A stretch of 64,000 nt of DNA from Capillidium heterosporum (taxonomy: Eukaryota > Entomophthoromycota > Entomophthoromycetes > Entomophthorales > Capillidiaceae), in contig WBMQ01000003.1 in NCBI GenBank assembly GCA_016630905.1, forward strand, positions 1,922,001 through 1,986,000. The letters are read 5' to 3'. Every line of letters starts with the position of its first letter. The stretch's first letter is position 1. Shown here piece after piece: positions 51,387 through 62,414 of this stretch. The notes below the pieces were generated by a model that did not search any database, was not told where the DNA came from, and was given only the letters and a program-made list of their open reading frames with translations. The translations under genes and the position numbers were made by a program.

Positions 51387-54300
51387 TTTTCAATATTTAA
51401 AAGTAACATCGAACCAGCTTCTTTCATTACACTTCTATTTAATATTTGTTCATTTGCTAAGTTAGCATTGCCAATATCATTGGAGGATCTGTTCGTCTTA
51501 TAGGGATTTCGATTAATTAAGCTAAATTCTGATATAGAATTGAGCAGTTTTTATATAGTGATTGAAAATAGTTTTATATAAATCCGCTTCACCTTTCGAA
51601 AATCAACTATTTAACAATACCTTTTGATATTTCTACAGTTTATCTACAGTGCTCTTGTAGTAATTATCCAATATGTATTTCTCGGTGAGCTTCCCTTTGA
51701 GAAAACGTTAATAAACCACCATTATAAATCGAATCTGTTTGGAATTACACCACATTTTATTTAACAAATTAATTAGAAATGGTGTAGAGTAGTTTTGAAC
51801 AAAGAAAGTACTAAATTTTTTTAGCTAAAGCAAGTTCCTAAAATTTTTTCCAATACAACCAATTGAAACTTGCCAGCTCAAGCTATTCAAATCGTAATGT
51901 TGCTCTAAAACATATTTCCCTTCATTTCAAGTGCTTATAAAATTCTATCTGTAGGATCTTATATCACTAGTAGACAGATGTATCGGCGGTAATTAGTTTT
52001 TTAAAAAATTTGCAATCGATAGCTATTTTGTTATAGGGAGATTTCGGATAAGAGGATGCTAAGAAAAGGCATAATGTACAGTTAAAGTACAGAATCATCC
52101 ACTTTATTAAATCATATGGTGGCACACGTACATAGATAGGCTTCTATATTTGATTGGAAGCTCCATATAAGTTATAATTATGTTCCACTGAATCGTATAT
52201 CCCTTCCTAAAAGGGTATTTTAGGTGGAACTACTTCAATCCAAACACAAAAAGTATAGAAGCTTGTGATATAGGCATACATTATTGGTTTCAAAATTGAC
52301 TCTACCCTAACTACTTTTCAAATCTATTAAAGTGAAACTTTACCAAATATATCACGGAAAGTAGTTGCAAACAGGTACATTTTTTCAATTTCGATTTACG
52401 TACTCTCCTCTACAATTAAGAATCTAATGACAGATAGGTGACTTATTCGAATGCTTTGGAGTGTCGTACCTGAGTATCTCTGTAAAAGGTAGATTGATGG
52501 TACACCCACCATTACATTCGATTCATAATTTATATAACTATACCAATTTAAGGAATTTACTTGATATAGTATTTTGTTAAAAGGGCTATCTGGTTATAAT
52601 AAAGTGGAATATTCAAATTCATTACAAGATTCGCTGTTAGGCGGGAGACTCCGATCCCGGAGTACATGTTCTACTACCTAAATTCTTAACCAAATGTAAG
52701 TCAGACGACCCTAAATCCTTAAACCGTACGTCGATGGGTGGGTTTAATTGCCTTCTTTATCTTTACAAGTGAGTCTACATTATGTGTTTCCTGCATCCGT
52801 TATTAATTGTATACCAACCTACAAACTGGAGTTGTCAGGCCTACATTTAGTTTTGGAAACTAGTTTCTCGGTATAATACTCGATAAAGCATCATAGTTTA
52901 GGGCGGCTGCTATATATAGCGTGTGCGCATGATGTATAGTTAAAATTGGGTGCTTACTAGTCTCATGTTAGACTATTGAAATGATGTTGATTTATAATGT
53001 ACTAATAGTTGCTTGGTCAAATTTTGGCTCCTAGCCAAGTGCTGAAATTTGGAGGGTGTTTCGAATATCAATGCCAATTAGTATATCTATAGATAAGGAA
53101 GGTGGGGATCTTTTACTTGTGTATTGCTCGGTAAGTAGCTCTGCTTGTCTTTGGAAGTGGTTCTTATTGAAACATTTCACAAAGTACGGTCTAGCCGTAT
53201 ATTAGCAAACTATTTAACGAGTCACCTAAAACTTAAGATTCAGTAACGGTTTGCAATTTGAATGATTTCCATTATAGTTTTTATTTACCGGTTTCAATTA
53301 TAGATATCGAAATCCCAATCTTAATTATAGCTGTTGAACGATACTTTGTATAGAAATAATAGCCGTCTGAGGATATTTTGATACTTCAAATGCTAAAATG
53401 TAATCGATACATAAGTGAGGCTATCAGTATTTACTGGGCTGAACATTCCTCCAGTATGCTAATCTAAACTGAGTATATCCACCGACCTTCCTACTAAATA
53501 TAGAAGCCTGCGCTGCTATTTTAACTGCTTACATCTGTTCTAATATCAAAGCCTACCTTGGTTTATAAGTTTGAAGTAGCAACTCGAAATTCAGGCCAAG
53601 TATGAAACGCAGCCGATCAAATTAAAAAAATTCACTACTACTTCGTTTCAGTAAAATAAATACATTTTTGCAATGGAGCTTGCCAAATAGCACCCACATT
53701 TTCGGAACAGAGCAAAGTTGGGCTGAAGCTGATGGTCACTACCAAGTCCAGCATGGGTAGTTTCAACGACCACAGTAACCTTAATTCAACAGTGTTTCAA
53801 TCAAGGCATTTCGGAAGTAGATAATTACGCTATAAGTAAATATTGGAATAAATTTGCATTGCAATTAAACTTTGCATAGCACCTAATTATAATTAGAAAA
53901 TGCAAATATTTCAATAGTCGGGACTTTGAGATGTTCCTCAAGGCAGGGAAAGGGTATCTTTACTTTTGCGTATATTGGCTTCAAGATAATCTATACACAC
54001 AAAATCAGTAACAAATATAGCTATTCTAAATATATAACGTATAAATAGATGCTTATTTCAACATATGGCCGATTGATCATACGAAATAGTAGTAGAATGC
54101 CACCTGAAAAATGTTTGACTCAGGTGCCTTCATTTTGATGCAATACATCTATAAAGCGCGCACTACCAATTTCAAGCATCTATTTCTAGAATTGGGCAGG
54201 TGGAACCTCAAAAAGGCAATATTAAACAGGAACTGCACTGAGCTCTACATACATCTCAACCAACTTTTGTCCTATTGATAGGATGGGCGTTTCCCGATGT

Positions 54301-55042
54301 TTAGTCAAGTGGCAATTGTTTGGAATAAATGGCTATCATGCGACATATCTGTAGACCATGGCCTATAGAAACTTGCGGATTAGACCCTATTAATTTAAAA
54401 CATAAGGTGGCTCCCGCTCGCATAATTCTACATAATCATATGCCAGCTAGTTTGAAATAAGGTGAGTCATGTATGGAAATCATTTATGGTTTTTGTAAAA
54501 AACTTTGCACACCATCTTCCTATAATTTCGAACGGAGTGCTAGCTAAAAGTTTGGATCCGATTCAATTAATGGAGTTCAATATCCAGCACTTTTAGTAGG
54601 CAGTTTAATCTACTAATTAAAAAGAGTATACCTAAATGTAAGTGCATATCCTTTAATTGTAGTGGTGGTAAATTTTGGTTCATAACCGTTAGCTTTAAAT
54701 CGAGCCTCCCTACATAGCGACTTTGGTCTCAGTAATGTAATTTCAGAGTTCTGACACTTGTATTGGGATGTACCTGTCTCAAATATATCTAGATGGGTTT
54801 ATGTATCACCGGATTTATGGATATTGGACATAAGCTTTCTATTAAATTTAAAGTAGGGTACAGGGCAAGCAAAGCACATGATTGAAGGCCCAATATTAAT
54901 ACCAAGGAATGGCAAATATATAGCTTGCAAGCGAAATAACTTATACTTTACACACTCTAATTCAACTAACTTATAAACCGGTACAGCAAAGTATCTTATC
55001 ATCATTCAAAGTTTACTTTATTTCATTTTATCCCTAGACTAG

Positions 55043-56887
55043 ATGATGGCTTCTGACCAAATAACGCAAGAAAGTTTAGCAGACGAAGAGACCAACAAGG
55101 AACTCTTTTTCATGTCATGTAATTTCTGTAGGAAGCGAAAGACCAAGTGCGATCGACTGAAGCCGTCCTGCTCACGATGTTTGAAGAACAACATAGAGTG
55201 TGTCTATGTGCCGGTCAATATAGGAAAACCGGCCTATATGAAGCTAAACTCGACGCGAACAAGAGGCTACAGCAAACCGTTCTCCAAGAACAAGATGAGT
55301 TTGATGAACCGAGTCCTCGAGGTTGCCGAAAGGTCAATAACTATCTCCAACCACATACTACGAGAGAAGGAAAGCGATATCAACTATATGCAGAGTAGTG
55401 GCCAAGGTCTATTCAACTACGATTCCAGTCCCAACCTTTCAACCAACTTGTTTAGCTTAAAAATAAACCAGCGGAAACCCTTATCCAAGAAGCTACAACA
55501 CCTGTTAACGATGTACCTAACCTGGCACTACCCCATCTACCCCATAGTCTACAAGCCAACTTTAATAAATCAATTGGAGGGTTGTTCAGTCCTCTTCTAC
55601 TCCATACTAGCGGTAGGTACCTTGTACTATTCCAGCAACAAGGACTACTACAAGAGGTTGGGTAGGTTTTTCTACTCTAGGGCCCTCAAGGAGTTAAATG
55701 TCAAGCCGATGCGGTTCTCAGTTGGCATAGTTGTCGGCTGCATCCATCTAAGCTTCTACGCCCTTACCAACGGCGATCGATGGGGTGCACTAAGATTCGT
55801 TGGAGAAGCAGTAAGGTAAATTTCAAGTTTTAAAATTTTGTTCATGCTTTTTACTACAGAGTTCTTGGCTAAATTTATCTACTTTAGGATGGCCGACGTT
55901 TTAGGTTTAAGCAGAATATCCAGGTTTCCCAGCTACTACACCAAGAACTTTGACTTGGAGCAGGTCGAGGATGAAATAAGGTGTAGGGCTTGGTGGGGGT
56001 TGTACTCGATCGATAGAGTAATCGGCTCGCTAATGGACGGCAAGTTCTTTATCCACCAAAACTACAATCAACTGTTGATCAACAGATCTCGCATCAGCTC
56101 CATATGTCCGCTGCACAGCCAAACTCCCAAGAGCACTTCCAACACCAGTACTTGCCAGCACTCCAACCTGGAGTGGCAGGTATTGGAAGGTCCTCCACAA
56201 CACACGATGGTCGAGTTCGTGCTACGCGACTTCATCTACCAGCTAACTGCTTTGTACAAGAATATTCACAGGTTTCAAGCCCACAATTCGAGAGAGTACA
56301 CCTTCTACTCCAGAGAGCTCAGCACATTATGGTCCAAGATAACTCAGTGGGGTAGGTACCTTAACCATTGGTTCAGCGTCAAAGAGGTATGGGAGAAGAG
56401 TCCCCTACCCAACTCCTTCCCCAGCTACAAGATCTACTCCTCGATGAAGTTGCATTCTTTACTAAACAACGCTATCATCCTAAGTTTTTATCCCGATTTA
56501 CTGCTACGTAATCTCTTCAACGAGACTGCCAAAACCTCCAACGTAACGGCAAGCTACGCCGCCATATTTTCAGCCCGCATAATCTTGTACCTCAATCAGC
56601 TAACCGACGTCTTCCTAATTCCCAGCTGGTACTTCACCCTCAAAGTTACGACGATCGCGTTATACTACGGTATCAAACTGCAAGGTATACCGGCCCCCCT
56701 AAGTGTTCAGTGCCGCAACTTGTTTATCGATCTATTGAAAGTTACCAGTAGTAAGAAGAGCGTCGTTGGTAAGATCATCGTTCAGTTGCAATTGGATGAC
56801 CACTTTAATTTATCGTTGAAGCTGGCTGAGGATGTACTGACAACTTCGGAACTCCATTTCGCTTTGGCTAATACGAATGCTTATTAA
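55043..56887 (+). CDS. Zn2Cys6 transcription factor with fungal regulator domain
   Basis: Two exons (55043-55815, 55888-56887) with a 72-nt intron give 590 residues. The N-terminal binuclear zinc cluster (CNFCRKRKTKCDRLKPSC, SRCLKNNIEC) binds DNA. A middle homology region typical of fungal_trans proteins follows: LTMYLTWHYPIYPIVYKPTL, GTLYYSSNKDYYKRLG, then across the splice VRMADVLGLSR, and EIRCRAWWGLYSIDRVIG. The shared VPVNIG(N/K)P(T/A)Y segment after the cluster links it to the broken paralogue at 26029. Target genes are unknown. The neighbouring secreted and surface protein genes are possible targets, but nothing in the sequence shows this. Confidence 0.92.
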
Positions 56888-58038
56888 CTTTTTCAAGTGT
56901 TGAGGTAAACTATGTGCCGGCATAAAATTATATTCAAGTTAATTCCTTCCATTGAAATTGAGATGGAATTCATTAAAGTTATTGGTTAAACTGCTGTAAA
57001 CCCATTTTATATAGCAGGTAAATTTAATTTTGGCTTGATCGGCTCATTGGTTAGGAAGGAGGGTTTACCCTTACGGACTGCCATCCATCAAATCGTTCTT
57101 CATTTACTTTTTAATAGTAGCCAAATAGGTAAAAATGTCAATTATGGTGAAAGCCTACACTGTCCAGCTATTCTAAATTAAGAATATGTTTGATGCTTTT
57201 AACATTATAGCCTTCATTATCCACCACCGCCATTTCATTTTTTATCAGTTTGCTCATGTCCCTGGCCATTGGTTCACTTCTACTTAAATTTCCGATCAGC
57301 TACCACCTCTAATTTCTGATCGGTATTAGTTACTGCCTTTCAAGTTTGCTTTTCAGTTGCTGGACCAACTTCTCCATTTTCTGTTTGTATCTTATCCAAA
57401 CTTTATAGTCTAACTATTCTCCCAAAGTCAAGTCAATCTTATAACTAAATGAAAAGCTATGGTCTATTGAGAGAATACCTTTACCTCACTCCACCTCAAA
57501 CCATCCTAGAAGAAAACTCTAGATTGCAAATGTCGACATAAGAATCCTTCAAGTGCCAGTCTTACCAACCTTATAAATTAATTCAAATGTTAAATCATCT
57601 CGAACCTTATGCTTATCTTAGTAAAAGCCGTTGCCTTACGAGGAAAGATTTAGAAACAGGATCTCCGTCAACAAACTTCTATTTCATTGGTGGGAAAAAT
57701 CCGTTGTGTCGATGATAAAGAATAAGTATCTCAAGTCGTTGCTATTAGTATCATTGATAATACTTCTCAAAGGGTAAGCACAACCGTATATCAAGTTTAA
57801 TTTGCACTTTAAATATTTGTAGTATCTATAAGTATATTTTCAAAGGTAGCAACAATAGCATATGGACGTCACCAAAACTAATCTCCATTTCAAGCTACTA
57901 TACTATCACCTTTAATTATATACAAAGCCTGTTTTGTATAGTAAAGTATTTATTTAACTTTTTTTATTGTATATAATCTTGCTTTTTTAAAGCATCTTTA
58001 TGTAAAAATATACTATAGCAACCTAAAATATCGATTTA
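56888..58038. other. Convergent intergenic region with a probable gene relic
   Basis: The minus strand between about 57890 and 57168 carries several coding-like pieces in changing frames (see the separate relic entry). The remainder is AT-rich. Confidence 0.45.
57168..57886 (-). pseudogene. Probable decayed gene of unknown family
   Basis: Reading the minus strand, coding-like segments appear one after another in different frames: IINDTNSNDLRYLFFIIDTT, KFVDGDPVSKSFLVRQ, DDLTFELIYKVGKTG, LEGFLCRHLQSRVFF, and the basic helix VWIRYKQKMEKLVQQLKSKL. A plausible 54-nt intron then leads into SEPMARDMSKLIKNEMAVVD and a stop at 57168. Stops and frame changes between segments argue for decay, although unrecognised introns could explain some of them. 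I do not recognise the family. Confidence 0.35.
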
Positions 58039-59235
58039 TTAGATCTCCAGCTTGCCATTGCCATTATCGCTTGAAATCGTAATCTTATCACCTGACGTCT
58101 CCTTAGTCTTACCAGCGATAAAAGTATTGGAGTTTTGAGACAAATTCAACTCTCGACTAGACTTGACCAGGACGCTCCCCTTGTTACTTTTCAAGGTAAA
58201 CTCACCCGTAAAATTGAAAGGTGGCTTGATGGCGATGTTACCATCAAAAGAGCTGAGATTGATGATTGAGCTGTTGACAAGTTGTTCGATTTCTACGTTC
58301 AAATTTCCTTGCGTTGAAGTTGCGTCGATGTTGGTTGCTCTGTTAACCTGTAGACTTAAGTTACCTTTCCCTGACTTTGCAAGGATGGAGTCACTTTCAA
58401 AATTCTTGCCCTGTATGTTGCCGTCGGAAGACTTGAGTTCTAACTTCTTGTAGTTGAGTTGGTTGAAGTTAATGTCCCCCGAGTTGGAAGTAAATTCGGC
58501 TTGATCCCCGTTGATGGCACTGTAGTTGATATCACCTCGAAGGCTCTGAACCTTGACATTTCTTATCTGGAAGTTAGCACCATCCAAATCTAAATCCCCA
58601 TTCAAGGAGTTGACTTCCAAACTTTGTAGGTAGCTTATACCGTTGGGTATGGTAATCGAAACGACTGTCTTGAAGCAAATGTTGGTATATTTAGACTTGA
58701 ACTTGGTCTCAATGGTCTGGCTAAGGTTTCTACTTACACTATTGACATCCAATTTATCAGAAAGGTTGATCTCAGTGGAATAAAGTTCGATATCTAGGTT
58801 CAGTTTAGTATCATCTGAACGCTTGATTTGTAGTTTGCTGGATCCAAAACTTTCGAGGTTGAATAGGAAATGTTGATCCTGGTTGATGTCGAACGTATAA
58901 GTCTTTTTAAAAGCTAAGGGGTAGCTTAAGAGACAGATGGGAGAAGCACTATTACCGAATACGGTAGTTAAAACCTAAAAGAAATGATGTAAGTTTACAG
59001 GGAGAAAGAATAAAACTACTCCACCAAGTATAGCGATGATCAAAAGTACACCGAATACGATCAAAAGCTTCTTTTTGTGGCGTGTAAGGAAGCTTGCCTT
59101 TCTGGGTTGAATCGGTTGATTGACAGTTGCCCTAAGGTTGTTGACGTTGACTTGACTTGACTGGCTATCAAGTTCGAAGAAGTCATTGTTCCTTGGTTGA
59201 TACTCGGGTGGTGATTCTACAACGTACTTACTCAT
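58039..59235 (-). CDS. Membrane-anchored beta-repeat protein, paralogue 2
   Basis: Two exons (59235-59020, 58974-58039) with a 45-nt intron give 383 residues. The cytosolic N-terminal tail is longer than in the paralogues (about 55 residues, with PPEYQP). It ends in basic RHKKK before the membrane segment LLIVFGVLLIIAILGG, predicting type II topology. The outer part repeats short strand-turn units (NSLNGDLDLDG, SLRGDINYSAING, SNSGDINFNQL, SSDGNIQGKNF, GKGNLSLQV, STQGNLNVEI, SFDGNIAIKPPFNFTGEFTL), resembling DUF4097 beta-repeat proteins. A 24-nt intron is also possible, but the 45-nt choice matches paralogue 3 exactly. NFTG/NLSQ-type sequons suggest N-glycosylation. Confidence 0.75.
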
Positions 59236-61304
59236 CTTATTTACACTTTAATTTTGTAGTTATCCCTATATTTATATCACTCTCCTGATATGCAATAATG
59301 TTTTCAATTAATACTTGGCAAATATCCTAACTGATGGCGAAAGGTTTCATCAAAGCCGATATGATACAATATATAATTAAGATTCTAAAAGAATATTAAA
59401 TTAGACAATGGCAGAAATTTTGTCCAAATCACCGTATAAAGTTGTTAGAAGTGCACTTGGCTTACCCTTTCCTATACAAAAGTGCCTATTACACTATTTA
59501 TTCCTCCATCTTTCTATGAATTTGAAACAAAAGCCAAGAAAAAACATTCATGAGGATCTTACTATTCCTAAAGTACCTTGGTATCCGTTATATAGATCGG
59601 TAGTTGAAAATATTTTCATTGGTTGCAGGTTGCGGTTTTCAATATTTTTGCAAAAAGTATACTATATTTCCAGCTTCGTCAATATGCGAATCAATTAGTT
59701 TACTAAAGTAGAAGTCTGTATATTTTATCTATTATTCAAAACATAATGTATTCTGAATTCTTTATTCTAAATTAAGGCGAGGGTTAAGGTTAAGTTTCTT
59801 GGCGGATAAGCAAACTGGTATCCGTACCGATTATCAAGACCGCCCAGCGTTTGCCACAAATTGCAAATAATTAATAAGGCCGCCCATTACTTGGAATTTC
59901 AAAGTATTACAGATAAACATATGTTTAACAAAATGATAAGTTTGTAATTAGCTGGTAGAAGCTATATGCTAGTATCATATACATGAATATATATCTTTCT
60001 AAAAGCAACAGCGACTAATCTTCTATGTTTTCAAATCACTCATGCATTATTAATTTCAATTTACACCTTTTATATATACATTTTAGGAAAAATACAAATA
60101 AAGCGAAATTTATATAATTAAGCTTTCGATTTACCAATAATATCTTTGAAATTAATCTAAAAGATATACCAGCACAAAGTTGAACTAAATTTGAGAGAGA
60201 AAGGTAATATAAAGAAACATACATTAAAAACCATTGTACCTGAGTTACATCTACCAAAAGTTTAATATAGGTTAAAATGTTTTGCTAAAATTAGCGATAT
60301 TATGAAGTATCAAACTTAACAGCCATCAAATTGATTATTATTTTAATAGTATAGTAAATTAAATTTGAATTATACCATCGCCAACTAAAATGATAAGTTT
60401 ATAGCTATGTCTAATTCAGCAATAATTCAAAATTGATAGGTTTTAAAAAATACTTAATAGTAGGTAGATGAATTTTCAAACGTCGATACACATACTTGCA
60501 AAATGGGTATTAAACGTAGCGATTATTTACTAACAATGTACTTGAATCCAAATAAATCAAAATATTCTTATTATAGAACTATATATAAATCAGGTAAAAG
60601 TAGAATTTCATTTAAAATTCATTTGGAGGTTTATTGATATTGAAACTACTTGTATATTTATAAGTGATGAATACAATAGCAAATATAGTATATTTAGTTT
60701 TACAGTAAATTTCCTTTGATCAAAATGATAGATAAATTTAAACAGTATACGTTATAAATAGGAATATTGTTAACTAATGTTTACCAAATTTAGGAAAGTT
60801 CCAACTTCCAACTTTACCTTGTAACTTTGGTTGATTGGGTTTTACTGCTCTTAATTGAACTACCTTCAAAATCCCTACAACAACCTTAAGTTAAACATCC
60901 CTTCAAAATCTTGGAATTTACAAGTAGTTTTATATTTTCATTCTACCTACAAGTGAAAAGTAGGATATCTGTTTTTCTTCGATATTAGTGTTGCAGATTA
61001 GTAGTAGGAGTTTATTAATTAACGATAAAAGACAAGCATTCAAAAAAGTTCTGGTGAAGAAAATGTACTTTCAAATATTTGGTAGATATAGTATTTACAT
61101 CGATAGTAGTCTAGCTTTATAAAAGTAAGCTCTGTTAAATTTATCATGAAATTAAATTTATATAGGATAATATTTACTTACAGAATACATACATATATCA
61201 ATTTTAAATATGCATATTTATCATACTACTCCCAACTATAAAAGCAACTGTTATTCTTTACATAACATCAGACCTTGCATACAAATTTCAAATTAAGAAT
61301 ATAT
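59236..61304. other. 2 kb intergenic region
   Basis: AT-rich. A 96-codon ATG frame at 59408-59698 on the plus strand has no family features. A less AT-rich patch at about 59770-59870 is unidentified. Otherwise nothing seen. Confidence 0.5.
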
Positions 61305-62414
61305 TTATTGCAGCTCCAACAAACCGCTACCCTCTTCAGTAACAACACCCACATTTCCATCCCCATTCTCTTTAGTCTGACCAACAATACTACCTCTACT
61401 ATTTTCCGAGTAGATAACCTCTTTGTTTGATTCCAACGAGACACTACCATCCCTCGATTTCAACGAGAACCTACCTTGGAAGTTTGAAGGTAATTTCAAA
61501 CCACTACTACCTTTCTTGGAATTTATGGATATTTTAGCATTATTGATTAAGTTATTGACTTCGAGGTGGGAGCTTCCATCAACAGTTGTTAATTCGATAT
61601 CTTTACCCCTATTGAGTTGTAAATCAATACTGCCTTTTTCAGCTTTGGCTTTGATTAAACTAGCTTCGAACTCTTTAGCTTTGACACTGCCACCGTAAGC
61701 GTTTAGGTCGATTGTCGTATAATTTAGTTTACTAAATCTAATACTTCCTGAGTTAGAAGTTAGTTGCATGCGTTCCCCATCTACATTGTTGATATCGCAA
61801 CTGCCTTTGTTAAGATCGGCTTTGAACTCTTTGAAAATGAAATTGGAACCATTGAATTCTAAGCTCCCTGAGTTGAGGTTGGTTTGGAAATTTTGCAAGT
61901 AGGTAATGCTGTTAGGTACATTGAAGTAAATGATAGCTTTGAAGCATAGGTTGGTATCTGACTTGCGAGTAGTTTCGATGGTGTTGATGGAATTATTGCT
62001 GATAGTATCGACTTTGATCAAGGCTTCCAAATCTTTCGCCTTGGAGTAGAACTCTAGGTCTAATGTAAGTTTGGTATTGGCAGTACGTCTAACGTAAAAT
62101 TTGGTGGAAAAACCTTTGTCATTTTTGAATAGAAACTTTTGGTTGGGATCAGAGTCATATTCAAAGGTCTTGAGGAATATAAGAGGGTCGTTGGAATCGC
62201 AGGTATCGGTATCAGTGCCTAAAACCTTTTTGACGGAAAGGACCTAATGAAAATGGTAAGTTTGCTTAAAAAGCTTAGCTAAAGTTACTCCTGATACTAC
62301 GGCTATGGCAATAAGGACGACTGCCCCGATTAATATTTTGATTTTGTGCTGTACGAATAAATTCTTGGCTTTTTCGGTGTAGGCGGGTGAATTTTCAGAA
62401 CTGTGCTTCAACAT
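61305..62414 (-). CDS. Membrane-anchored beta-repeat protein, paralogue 3
   Basis: Two exons (62414-62289, 62243-61305) with a 45-nt intron give 354 residues. A short N-terminal tail leads to the membrane segment ILIGAVVLIAIAVVSG. The outer part carries an FLKTFEYDSDPNQKFLF block, shared in weaker form by the other two paralogues, followed by strand-turn repeats: LNSGSLEFNG, LNKGSCDINNVDG, SNSGSIRFSKL, AYGGSVKAKEF, AEKGSIDLQL, TVDGSSHLEV, PSNFQGRFSLKSRDGSVSLE. It is closest to paralogue 2, its neighbour in the same orientation, consistent with tandem duplication. Surface location is inferred; function unknown. Confidence 0.75.

Larger units (their letters stand above)
43655..55042. other. 11.4 kb gene-poor region
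   Basis: AT-rich DNA with frequent stops in all frames. Recognised contents: one tRNA-Glu gene, the duplicated segment at 51240-51386, and a short less AT-rich patch near 52622-52745 that I cannot identify. Short open frames at 46157, 50247 and 54799 show no family features. Confidence 0.55.

Noticed and set aside
52622-52745. Less AT-rich patch with a small hairpin (ACTCCG/CGGAGT)
   Set aside because: Could be a relic, but no gene, tRNA or repeat could be recognised.
54799-55005. 68-codon ORF just upstream of the intact Zn2Cys6 gene
   Set aside because: Lies in the promoter region, ends without features and has no relatives in the window.
58975-58998. A 24-nt intron in beta-repeat paralogue 2
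   Set aside because: An upstream donor gives a 45-nt intron at the same place and of the same length as in paralogue 3.
59408-59698. 96-codon ORF divergent from beta-repeat paralogue 2
   Set aside because: Starts with ATG, but the composition and lack of domain or splice support do not separate it from chance in AT-rich DNA.
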